Positions 31,254 through 43,800 of a stretch of DNA of 64,000 nucleotides are shown piece after piece (the stretch's first letter is position 1; every line of letters begins with the position of its first letter). Made by a program: the position numbers and the translations under genes. The notes beneath the pieces are model-generated. The model saw only the letters and a list, made by a program, of their open reading frames with translations. It searched no databases and had not been told where the DNA came from. This DNA is from Bathynomus jamesi (lineage: Eukaryota > Arthropoda > Malacostraca > Isopoda > Cirolanidae): NCBI GenBank assembly GCA_023014485.1, contig JAJOZX010012228.1:47155-111154 (forward strand), given 5' to 3'.

Positions 31254-31801
31254 CTAATAATTCGAATAATCATAACCAACTTGGTCGTTGTTTGCAGCAG
31301 TCTTCCACTTCTTGGAAGGGGGTTCCTCAAAACTTTGGTACTGGTTCTGGTTCCAGCTGGAACCCAACTGGTTGCTGGTTGACCCTGTTTGGGTGCTTGA
31401 CCAGTTACTACCACTTTGATTTTGATTCCATCCACCACTCTGGTAACCGTACCCTGTCCCTGACTGCATTGGGTTGGTGATGCTCGCGGGATAGGTCACT
31501 GGTTGTGTGCTGAAGTCTTGTTGGGCGCTGGTGTAAGGAGCCGCCCCAGAGGCTGCCCCGCTGTTGTAGTTCCCACTGTTGCCATCGAATCCCCAACTGC
31601 CGGTTCCCTGATTCCCTTTCGGGCCCGTAGTGCTGGAGTTGGGGTTGTTCATATTGTAACCCCCGCCCCCTTGGGGTCCATATGCCCCTTGAGTTTGGCC
31701 CATGTTCCAACCACCACCTTGGCCAAAACCCGGATATTGACTACCCAATGCTTCGAGGCCAGCTTGGAATCCTTCTTGATAACCTGATGAGAATTCATTA
31801 T
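31254..31801 (-). CDS. TRMT2A: TRMT2A exon 16: Asn/Gln/Tyr/Gly-rich tail
   Basis: Joins exon 15 in phase (Asp codon split G/AT). Encodes NEFSSGYQEGFQAGLEALG, then about 150 residues rich in G, Q, N, S and Y with repeats such as GGYNMNNPNS and WNQNQSGSNW, then PPSKKWK (possible basic localisation signal) and DYSNY before the TAG. Prion-like composition. No such tail is present in vertebrate TRMT2A as I know it. Confidence 0.75.
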
Positions 31802-34800
31802 CTAAAAAACAAAAAAGCAGGATGAGTAAATTGGTCAAGAATAGCATTCATAATATGATTATTTCCATAAAACTTCTATTATTTTTTACTCGACAAAATG
31901 ATACATTTCGTTTTTGCTTATGGAAGTAATGTAAACAGTACAGTATTAAAAATAATGAAAGTCAAAGTAAAAATTTTTAATTTCAACTAGCAGCCATATT
32001 AGAAATGTGTAGCAAAACCAAACTAAAATGGGGCCACAATTGCCCGAGGACAAAGGAAAGCTCTGTGCTCGCAGGGCAGATGAGAATGATTACAGGCAAG
32101 TCTATTTAGTTAACGTGTGTGTCCGAGCAGTTGGGAAATGTTTACCAACGTAGTTCTAAATTAGAGATGCTTCAATACCCGAACGCCTTCCGTTGGGGTA
32201 CTGAGAGCTAAAAGGGAGTATTGTGCCCTAAACTATCAGGTCATCCCATAAGTAATGTTTTTTAGATCGGAATTTGAAGGACAAAAAAAAAACTCTACAA
32301 CCTTTTTAATCTAGTACGTATATATTTTCCATCGGAATCAATGACACTCTGCCAACGTCCTACAAGCTTTTCAATGCCATGTTTATAAAATTCAGGCGGT
32401 TTTGAGGCAAAAAACGTACAAAGACTGGTGTGCAGGTCATCTAAAGAAGTATACTGTTTCTCGTCAAGATAGTTTTGCAGACTCCTGAAGAGATGATAAT
32501 CTGAAGGCGCAAGGTCTGGAGGATGTGGAAGTTTTTCCCACCCAAGCTCCTCAATTTTTGCAGAAGTGATCCGAGCGGTATGAGGACGTGCGTTGTCGTG
32601 GTGGAACACGATTCCTTTCCGATTAACCAAAGAAGGTCTCTCTTCTTTTAGTGGTGTTCAATCGATCCAGTTGTTGACAGTAGACTTGAGCGGTGATTGT
32701 TTGGTTGTGTGGTAAGGTTTCAAAGTGTATTACACCACCTTTATCCCACCAAACACTAAGCAACACCTTCCGAGGGTGAAGATTTGGCTTTGGCTGTGGT
32801 GTCGCTGGTTCTCCGGCACAAACCCACTGTCGACGGCGCTTAACATTCTGGTAAAATTCACTTTTCATCACTAGTCACTAAACGGCGCAAAAACGGATCT
32901 TGGAGTTCACGGGAATGAAGAGCTGTGCTAATGTTTACCCGCACCCTCAAATTGTCGACCAACAATTCATGTGGCACCCATTTTCCTAACTTAGGCACTT
33001 TCCCGAGTTGTTGCAAATGTCGATGGATGGTGGACGGGGATGAATTGAGTTTCTGGGCCAATTCTTCGACAGTTGTTGAACAGTCTTCAAGTGCGGCTAA
33101 CAGCAGGTCATCATCAAACTCAGCAGGGCGTCCAGAGCGTGCTGCATCTGTCAAACAGCAGTCACCATTCCTAAACTTTTGAAACCATCTTTGACATTTC
33201 CTCACATGCAGAATATCGTTGCCATAAACGTCCTGAATGTTTCGCGTTGCTTCAGTAACACTATTCCCTTTTTTGAACTCGTAAAGCATTATATGCCTGA
33301 TATGCTCTTCGGATACCGCCATGTTTATGAGGGGTTCACATAAAGCAAAACACACGTCTTCACTGGTCAAGGTCTGTAAAGTATGTAGCGAAACACGATA
33401 GATCTCCTCTTAGATATAACCTTCGGAAAACTTATGCTTAAACCGAGTAGGACTAGTTTAAACTTAATCTATCGTAAAAAACGGGCATTACTTATGGGAT
33501 GACCTGATAAATGCATGAGACTAAAGACAGACTCACCTTCGTCATAATCCTCTCTGAAGTTGCGCGCGGGCTTACTGTAGGAGGCCCTTCCAGAGTTCCT
33601 ATCTCCACCCCTCTCTCTTCCCCATCCCCCACCCCCACTCCACGTGCCATCCCCGTCCCGGCCCTTCTTCCACCTCCTTCCCCGTCGCCGCTTCTACCCC
33701 AGTCATCCCTCCTCCTTCCTCTTCCCCCCCCTTTACTCCAACTATCATCCCCACCACCTCTTCCCCAGCTCTCTCTCCTCCGCCTCCCCTTCTGCTCCAG
33801 TTATCCCCTCTTCTACTCCAATTATCGCCTCTGCTCCAACTATCTCCTCTCCCCCCTTTGCCCCAGTTCCTTCCCCCACCGTCTTTTCCCTTTTCCCAGG
33901 AGCGCTTATCCGACTTGTCTTTCTCCTTCCGTTTTTCTTGTCTTTCCTGAAGATTAAGAAATAATCATTACTCTGTAGTAGTCCAATTCACTTTTGACTG
34001 ATTTTGAGCCACGTTGCAAGATCGTTTCTCGTTACATCAGTGAAGTTAAGCGACGTTGTGTCTGTTAGTAGTTGGATAGGTGACTATCCTCTACATTCTG
34101 ATGTAGTGACCCCTTTTGGATTGTGATACCAGTAAAGCTGGTATCACTAATAAGACATGACAAATATGGTCCAAGACCGAACACACAATTTCTAATGTAG
34201 AACCAAGTACCGATAATTATAATCGGATCACACCTGCTAATTATAATTACAGTACTTAATTTGCTTCAACTAGTTAACGTATGTTTTGAGGTACATAACT
34301 CCACGCTGTTCTATAATGAAATCATAATGCTGGACATATTTGATACTGTACAAATGAAATGAGGAAAATTTTGCTTAGGAATGATTTTAAATACCTTTTG
34401 GTGCTGCTCCGCATCATATTTCAGTTCGGGAACTCTGTCGAAATACGCTTGGTCTTTGGGTCTCGGATTTCCTGTACACAAAACGATTTACTTAACTACC
34501 TTCCATTGCTAACTTATCATTAACTATTAAATGATACTACTATATAATATACAATTCTGAATAAAAATTATTAACAAACTAACAATAAAGAACCCTAATG
34601 AGTATTTTAAAGGATCCGGTAAGAACTACAATAATGCTAAACTCATTTTCAAAATGTCTCTTATGATTCTTCAAAAGGTTTTTCTTTTTTCCTTTAAGAA
34701 AAATAGTAGGAAATAAATTTGAGTGCAACGCTTTACTTTTTATAATTTTCTTACACCTATGACGACAATTCAAAGTACTGCTTAAAATAATAATAATAAT

Positions 34801-37800
34801 AATAATAAAAAACCTCACCACTCATGATTCTATCCCATTTGCATTCGTCGTATCTTTCAAACACGATGATCAGCTCAAAATGAGGGGTGTCCGGAAACAG
34901 GTCAACAGGAGTTGCCCTGAAGAAACAAATAAATAAATAAATAAAATTAAGCAGGAAATGGGGAGTTCTGGAACTCCCGTTTCTCCTGGTAGCGCAAATA
35001 ATGTTTTATTTCTGTAGGTTAAACTGCCAAAAAACTTAACATTTAAAAAAAAATGCAGGAACGCATGATCTTAAACTTCATTAATTTGCTAATACATTCG
35101 TGTGTACTGTATAAATACCTTATTCTTACGCGGGGGAGGGGGGGACACACACACACACACACACCACAATCACCCTATTTTAATTCCAAAGCTCAACGTT
35201 CATTTAATTGTTAAAGAATCACCATTTACAGAATCCAGGAAGCGAAACTTTACATTTAAAACGTACTTTATCGGGACGAAGTAACTGCCTTTATAGGTCT
35301 TACTGCGCGGCCTTCCCAAAGCCTGGAAATTACTAACTGCCGCTTGTGGGTCGCAAGACACGTAGACCAACTTGTCCAGATACTCGCATTTCCGAAGAGC
35401 ATTCATTACAGACCCACCTAATGAAAAGAAATCTCAATTAAAAAAAATTAAAAATGTTGAAATTTGAACTAGATTTACATTTAATACAAATTCGATTTAT
35501 ATTTCAGTACCATCGGTCACAAAAGTGGTGATGCAATCGGCCGTAAGATGAGTATGGCCCAGGTTACCCCGACTTTCGGAATCGACTGTACGTACCTTAG
35601 TCATAATGACTAAAGAAAAAAATTCGTGAGCGAAAGGGTTAAACGACAAAAAATTTGCTCAAGGTTATAATGACCAAGTGATCATTCCCTTAAAATATGG
35701 CGGCGTTTATTCATACTAAGTCTTGAAAACTCTAATACATATAAAATATTTAACTGCATACTCGCCTCCGAATGAATCTATGATAATGTTTTGGGGTTGT
35801 TTAACCACCTCCGTAACAGTAAGGGTCATTTGAGGGAGGAGACCTATTGCTGTATGGAATCCAAACAACGAGTTTGGACGGAGGACGGTAATCCATGAAC
35901 TACCCACCACCCAGACCCAATGAATATAGATCGTTACTTACTGAGACCGGCTCTAGGTGGATCGACAATCGCGATGGTGTTGACTCTCTGCGCTTTCTCG
36001 ATCATACTGTCGATATAGTCCTCGGCCTTGCCGTTGTAGAAGATGGCGTTGGTCACCCCGTTGACCTCCGCGTTTGACCTCGCGTCGTCGACAGCCTTCG
36101 ATGTTAATTCCACTCCCAGCATCTTGTATGCGCTCTGTTTCAGCATTAAAATACGGGTATGTTTATAAAAAGTGAAGAACCATTAAGACGGCATAAGCCA
36201 ATTGGATGCGAGGATTAGGTTTTGTAAACTATGGCCAAGTAGAGATATTAGAATGGTAAATTACCGTTTTGTACACACTAACTTACTTTTGGTAATTTAA
36301 AATTAAAACTACCTAACACACAGTCAAGACGGATGTGCAGACTGGGTTTGAACGCGCGCGCAATACGCACGTTTGGCTTCCTTACAAAACCGCCTAACGT
36401 TCGTTATATATCGCTTTTTCCCCACAATATTTAAGGATTTCATTAAAAATACAAAGTGAAACTACGGCAACATTGCTGAAGTCACCATACGCACGTTCTT
36501 GTCGCGATTCCGCAATTTAACCTCGACTAAATCGCTCTTATTCTACAGATGAGGAGGTGGAGTTGTGTCCAGTAGTTCAAAGAAAAGGACACACATACTC
36601 AGGGGAGTAACATTTTAATATTTGAATTGTTAATACATTACTTTCATTGTGTTATTGTTGTTGCAGGTGGTGGTGCATATATGCCCAAAGACAGGCTCGC
36701 ATATATAAATAAGATAGAGATTAAATTGAATAAATAAACGAGATAATAAAGACCCTTTCTAAACAAGGGGGAAACTGAATAATAAGAACCAAAGACAAAG
36801 AAGAATCAAAAGAAGCGCAAGATCATCTATTGCAAAGAGCTAAAGCATTATTTCTAAGGGGTACCTAGTCCGTGGTATTTAGGGGATAGCCGGCTGTTCT
36901 GGGTATTCACGGGGGGGGTGCTTTCTTAAATACGGCTGAGAATAAAGCGAGAAACATCTTAAATAAATTGAAGGTGAGAAATTATTCTACTTTTTATCAC
37001 TGGTAGCAGAGCGTGGTTCGAATTCGACAACATGAGCAATAAAGACAGTGGAGACTGGAGGATGAGAAGAGGATGTCCACATTTCAACGGGAAGCAAGAA
37101 GAATTTAGAAGTTGGAGAGGGAGAGTAGAGGATTGGTTGATCGTGTGCGAAGAAGTGGTATACCCTGGTTTGGAAATAAGGATGAATTTAGGAGGGAAGG
37201 CATGGAGGTGACCGAAGATATTAGTCGAGGAAGTCTTAAAGAAGAAGGCGGTGCAGCAATTATTTTGTCAGTTCTGGATAAAGTGTATAAAAAGGAGACT
37301 TTGATGGAGAATTATGAAAATATGAAGAAGTATTTCAAGATCAAGAGGGAAGTGGGTGAAACGATGAAGGACTACATTTTCCGGTATGAAAAAAACGCGA
37401 AGGACTGTAAAACAACTTTAGGTAGAGAGATGTTTGAAGGAGAATGAAGGGATTTCATGTGCTAGAACAAGCGAGCATGTCTGAACAACAAAAACAATTA
37501 GTTTTATCAGCATGTGGAAAGGAGGAGATGAAATATGAAACGGTGACACGAATAATGAGGAGGATATTTGAAACCTTGGAGGAGAAAGCAAAAGGAGAGG
37601 AGTGGTTGGAACATGACCAGATGAATCGTGGATATGGTGGAGGAAGAGGATTAAACAATAGAGGTGGAGGTCGATGGAGAAATTGGAGCAGGAAAGGAGC
37701 CGGAAGAAGAAACCCGATGAACCAACAGGGAAAGGTAACATGTACAATCTGCAAATCCGAATGGCATTGGGCCTATGATTGTCCAAAGCATTATAAAAAC

Positions 37801-40800
37801 AAAGGGATGGTTAGTCGATCTGATAATGATAAAGAGAAGAAACACGAGGAACAGGAGGAGGAGAAAGAAGAGAAGATTTACGTGAGTGGGGTCATAACTG
37901 AGGAAGAAGAATGGGGAGATATTGAAGCTATTTTAGACACTGGATGCAAATCAACAGTATGTGGAGAACTATGACTATCAAAGATAGTGATGGAGTTGGA
38001 TAAGGAGGAGCTTAAGAGAATGAGGGCAAAGACTGTAACATCAAAAAAGGTCTTTACCTTTGGGAAGACGAGCTTCCCATCAAGAGGCATCATGGAAATT
38101 CCTGTCAATATAGGAGGACAAAAAGTGTATATAAAAACGGAAATACTGAAAGGAGATGTGCCCTGGTTAATAGGGAAGGAAACTATGTGTAAAATGGATA
38201 TGAAGGTATGCATGAAGGAGGAAAAGGTGGTGATAGGAGATATGAATAACGTAGAAGTGACGCTTAAAGAAGATAGAAGAGGACACCTGAGAATTGGTTT
38301 GATACCACAAAGGAGAAGAGAAGAAGTGTGGACAGAAGGATGGAAAGAAAAAGGAGATAAGGAGATTAGTGCAGCCATAAGAAAGTTACATCTACAATTC
38401 GGACACGCTAGTGGAGAGAGAATTTGGAGGTTGACGGAGGATGCTGGATGGAGTGAGGGACTGGAGGAAGAGCAGAAAAAGAAGATGAAAAACAGACTAT
38501 TGGAACAACTAACTGAGTGCGATATTTGTAAGAGATATAAGAAAAATCCACCAAAGCCAGTAGTGGGTTTGAGTTGGAGTAAACAATTTAATGAGGTGGT
38601 AGCCCTTGATCTGGGAGAACTTGAGGGACGAAGATTCTTAGTAATGGTAGATATGGCGACAAGATATTGTCAAGCCAGGTGGATAAAGGACAAGACACCA
38701 GAGACTGTGATGAATGGAATGATGGAGGGATGGAGGGATGGTTGACTATTTTCGGAACACCGACAAAAATACTGACTGACAATGGAGGTGAATTTCAAAA
38801 CGAAAAAATGAGAATTGTGTGTGAAAAATGGCAGATAAAAATGATGACTACACCAGCAGAAAGTCCATGGAGCAATGGACTGTGTGAAAAGACTGTCGGA
38901 TTACTGAAGGAGAGTTTGAGGAAGATGGCGGAAGAAGTAAACATTAAGATTGCTCTAGGATGGGTGGTGTTGGCAAAGAATTGTCTGAGTAATTATGGTG
39001 GTTTTTCGCCAAACCAATTAGTGTTTGGGCATAATCCGATACACCCGAACCTTCTGAATGATGGCTTCAGCATTGGTGGTGTTGTAGAAGGAAATGAAGA
39101 ACAGATGGTGAGGGAAAATCTACAAGCGATGCATAAGGCAAGAGAAATATTCATTAAGAATGAATCTTGTTTAAAAATAAGGACTGCTCTGAGGAAAAAT
39201 ATAAGGGTACATAAGTTAGATGATGTGATTATCAATGATGAGGTCTACTACAAAAGAGAAAATGAAAAAGAGTGGAGAGGACCAGCAAAGGTAATTGGCG
39301 TAGATGGGAAAACTGTGATTGTGAAGCATGGGGATTCATTAAGGCAAGTGGCGCGAGTGCATATCACTCGGATTCAAGGAACAAATGAAGTCATGAAAGA
39401 AGAGAGAGAAAGAGGTAATGAAAGGAAGAGGAGATCGATAACACACTTTGACAGAGAAGAAAGGGACATGGTTATGGTGAGAAGAGATGGAGGAGATTCA
39501 GTGTGTGATGATGATGAGGCGATGGAAGATGAGGAATATGAACGTGAGGAGGAGGTAGAGAGAGAGATTATACCTAAGTTGAAAAAATGAGAGAGTCAGG
39601 GCCCGGCATAAGGAAACAGGCGAACGAGAAGAATGGAAGATTTTGGGTTTAGCCGGAAAAAGATCGAGTAAAAAGTGGGGAGACAGCTACAATATACAAG
39701 AAATAAATACCGGCAGGAAAGATTGGATTGATTTGAGAGAGTACGAAGAGATAAGGAAGATAGATGACGAGGAGGAAGTCCTGCTCGGTTTTGAGGATGA
39801 AAAGGTAGAGGAAGCCAAACGAAAGGAATTACAAACTGGCTAGATAACGAAGTGTATGAAGAAGTAGAAGATGTTGGTCAGAAAAGTGTGTCCACAAGGT
39901 GGGTGGTGACTGAAAAAGTGAAAGCAGGTAAAAGGATTGTACCGTACAATGGGGCAAACGTAACCATGTGGGGTAAAAGTGGCCACACTTTAAAATAAAC
40001 ATACGGTATATATAATATATATATTATATATACCGTATGTTTATTTTAAAGTGTGGCCACTTTTACCCCACATGGTTACTTTTGCCCCATTGTACGGTAA
40101 AGCAAGATTGGTGGCGAGAGGATTCGAGGAAGAAATGGAAGACTGGGAAAAAGATGCACCCACTTGTAGCCCAGAAACTTTAAAATTGTGTCTATGCATA
40201 ATTAATCAGAAGGATGGAAGTGTCATACTTTAGATATTGCAACTGCATATTTACAAGGAGAAAGAATACAGAGAGTAGTGTATGTCAAACCACCCAGTGA
40301 AGTAGAAAGTGGTGTTCTATGGCAGTTGAAGAAAGCAGTTTACGGACTTAAAGATGCGGCAAAAGCATGGTATGAAGGTGAGAAGGTGAGGTGGTGGTGG
40401 AGCTTGGAGGAGTTAAAAGCAAACTGGAACCAAACGGTTTTTATTGGAAAGATGATCAAGGAAGTGTACGTGGAGTCCTATGTGCACATGTAGACGATTT
40501 TTGTTATGGAGGAGATGATAATTTTCTTAAGATAGTTATTACGAAGATGAAAGAAAAATTGAAGGTGGGAGATCAAGGAAGGCAGAATTTCAAGTATATA
40601 GGAGTTCACGTAAGACAACAAGAAAAGAGAATACTCATTGAGCAAAGGAAATACATCGAGAGTATACAAGAACCCGAAGGGAAGCTTTATCAAGGTCTAG
40701 AGTCCTAAAAAGGAAAGAGTTGACTCTCTATCGATCAATTGTGGGACAACTGAATTGGATATCACAACATATCTTACCCGAAATAGCTTATGATGTAAGT

Positions 40801-43800
40801 GATCTAAGTAGAGCGTTTAAAGAGGGAACGACACAGGATATGAGAAAATTAATAAAAATCGTGAAGAAGGCAAAAAGATCAAGGGGAGAAATCGTCCTAG
40901 AAAAATTGGAAGAAGAGAAAATATTTTGGGAAATATATGCAGATGCCTCGTTTGGAAATGTGGAGAACGAACAAACTCAAATCGGATACATAATATCATT
41001 AGCAGATGATATGGGAAGAAAATGTCCAATATGGTGGAAGTCGAGGAAGGCAAAAAGAGTGGCAAAAGCTACAATTGAAGCTGAGGCACTGAGTGTTGGA
41101 GAGGCTATTGAGGGAGGAATTTACTACAATCAACTATGGAAGGAGATAGTGGGGGGGCAGAAAGATTGAAATAAGTGAAAACTGACAGCAAAACACTAAT
41201 GAAGGCGATAAAATCAAATACTGGTGTCAGTAGTAAACGGCTGAGAATTGATATAGCTGCAATTAAAGAAACTTTGGAGAGTGGTGAAGTGACAGAGGTG
41301 GAGTGGGTGCGAGGTATGGAGCAGGTGGCGGATGTGTTGACCAAGAGAGGAGTCGCCGAAGAAAATATAAGAAGATACGTGGGAGGAGAGTGTTTGAAAA
41401 AAAACTGAAGGAGGAAGAGAAGAGGATAAGAGTGACTAAATCGCTCTTATTCTACAGATGAGGAGGTGGAGTTGTGTCCAGTAGTTCAAAGAAAAGGACA
41501 CACATACTCAGGGGAGTAACATTTTAATATTTGAATTGTTAATACATTACTTTCATTGTGTTATTGTTGTTGCAGGTGGTGGTGCATATATGCCCAAAGA
41601 CAGGCTCGCATATATAAATAAGATAGAGATTAAATTGAATAAATAAACGAGATAATAAAGACCCTTTCTAAACAAGGGGGAAAACTGAATAATAAGAACC
41701 AAAGACAAAGAAGAATCAAAAGAAGCGCAAGATCATCTATTGCAAAGAAGAGCTAAAGCATTATTTCTAAGGGGTACCTAGTCCGTGGTATTTAGGGGAT
41801 AGCCGGCTGTTCTGGGTATTCACGGGGTGGGGGTGCTTTCTTAAATACGGCTGAGAATAAAGCGAGAAACATCTTAAATAAATTGAAGGTGAGAAATTAT
41901 TCTACTTTTTATCAAACCTAACCTTAGTGCCGTACGAATCATATAAATGTGATGCGTTAAATATTAAATAAAAATGCGACACACGTGATGCAAAAGAGTT
42001 AACGAGAAAAGGGTCAGGAGGTCCGGTGTTAGCGTCTCCGAGCAACTGAACAATGAGAAAAACGGGCAAGAAAGAGTTCATGGAAAACAGTAGGTTTTTA
42101 GTAGATATTCCCCTGTATCCTTATGTGCGTAATGGAGTGTTTTCGGTCCCCAGCTCCGCTCAAGCGTTGTGCCCACCCGAGACTGGATCCATAGATAATG
42201 GATATATGATGTACGTACGTCACTTTCAACTTCCGTAAAGATTTTAGAGTACTTCTCGCATAAACGTCTCGTGGCTTGATTGGTTGTGGCGCTTCCCTGG
42301 AGTGCTGAGACTCCATTGAGTCATGGGTTCGAACCCCTAGTGCTGTGTAGAGTTGAGTCGTTGTCTTTTCTGTATCTTACGTCACGATGAAGCGGTGGGC
42401 CGGCCAACCCCGCTTTAATTGACTCGGGGGCCTTTACCCCTCACCTCCTTGGGAGATTATGGGGCATGGATGCTACCTCACCTTTCAATACAAATTTAAT
42501 TAAGTGAAAAATTAGAATGGTACCTCTTAAAACTTGTATACTCCACTCTGACCACCACAAAATTAAGAAGTTCCAAGTCCCAAAACGTGATCTTCAATTT
42601 TTTAAACAATTTGCCCAGTTACTATATACAGGGTGATTCAAAAGTCAGGTTACATAGGGCTTTTCTGTTTCTTTGCAGGTAAATGAGTTACAAGATGTTA
42701 TCGAAGGAGCACATTGATGTGATATTCCTAGCTGGCTGCACAAGTGCATTGCCGTTAACGGCGGCCATATCGAACATGTGATGTGACTATTCCCCTGTAT
42801 CATTACATAATACAGTATTTCCCTATGTAACGACTTTTGAATCACCCTGTATACTGCATAAGCCTTCAAAAAACTTAAGAAACTACCATGTTAGAGATTA
42901 AGTTTACGACAACGCCATAAAACCGAACTGATAAATAATTTACAAATCGCACGCAGAAAAAAAATCTGCAGTTAATATTTTCTTATAGATTTTTAATGAA
43001 CCTTTTTCTTTCTTCAGTTGACACGAGAGATCTATCAAATACCTTTTTTTTTTTTTCACACTTTCGTAGTTTTGTTCATAAAAAAATGATATATACCTCC
43101 GCAACTGCCAAGCCGATTGTTCCCACACCGCAACAAATATCAAGGACAATGGATGTTGGGTCTACCTCAGCCACTTCAGATATCTTGCTGTAAAGTACCT
43201 CACACGCGGGTGTGTTCACCTTTCAAACAGACACAAATTAGACGCCAAAACGTTTACGTATATATTTAAAGCCCGTTGTATTAACTTACCTACGAGTAAA
43301 CGGGCTCTTCAGGCTTTTGTAGTAAAGATTTTAATAAGAAATCTTAAACCAAACTACCTTAAAAAGTATTTGACACTCCATCCATAAGTTTAAAATCCAA
43401 CTAAAATGCAAAGTTCCTTATCAGAAATCTTTACCAGGATGATTATGAAGAGGTCAGGTTATAAAAATCATCATCTTACGATAAAGATTAAAAGATAAAC
43501 ATATTGCGTGAACCAACAACATTGACAATATATTTCAGAGAACTGTGTCCATCGTCCCAATTAGGTTGAGTAAGAATGTGCACAAACTCAACACTAATTT
43601 TTGGGACAAAATATGACCATGAGACAGGAGATGGATTTACCTGGAGAAAAGCATCGGGTGAGGCTTTAAAAGTTTTACCCAATATAGTTTCTTCAATATA
43701 GGTTTTGCCATATATATGCTCATATTCGATATCCTTTCCACTTTCCCTTAATCGGATGAGAAGAGACAAAGTTAGTGACTGTACAGCAGCAAGGCCGTTT

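Larger units (their letters stand above)
36524..41914 (+). mobile_element. copia-type LTR retrotransposon in TRMT2A intron 10
   Basis: LTRs 36524-36999 and 41433-41914 are nearly identical (a few small indels), ending in TCA. 5-bp target duplication AACCT at 36519-36523 and 41915-41919. Primer site TGGTAGCAGAGC starts 37001; a purine tract precedes 41433. Gag and Pol follow in copia order (protease, integrase, RT, RNase H). It lies antisense to TRMT2A. A MITE at 39942-40097 breaks it. Confidence 0.95.

Noticed and set aside
33511..33964. Proline/serine-rich genes on plus at 33.5-34.0 kb
   Set aside because: They are antisense shadows of the Gly-rich TRMT2A exon 15.
34010..34115. Real 5S rRNA gene
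   Set aside because: Only the internal control region matches; the 5' and 3' strands that should pair are absent, and no T-run terminator follows.
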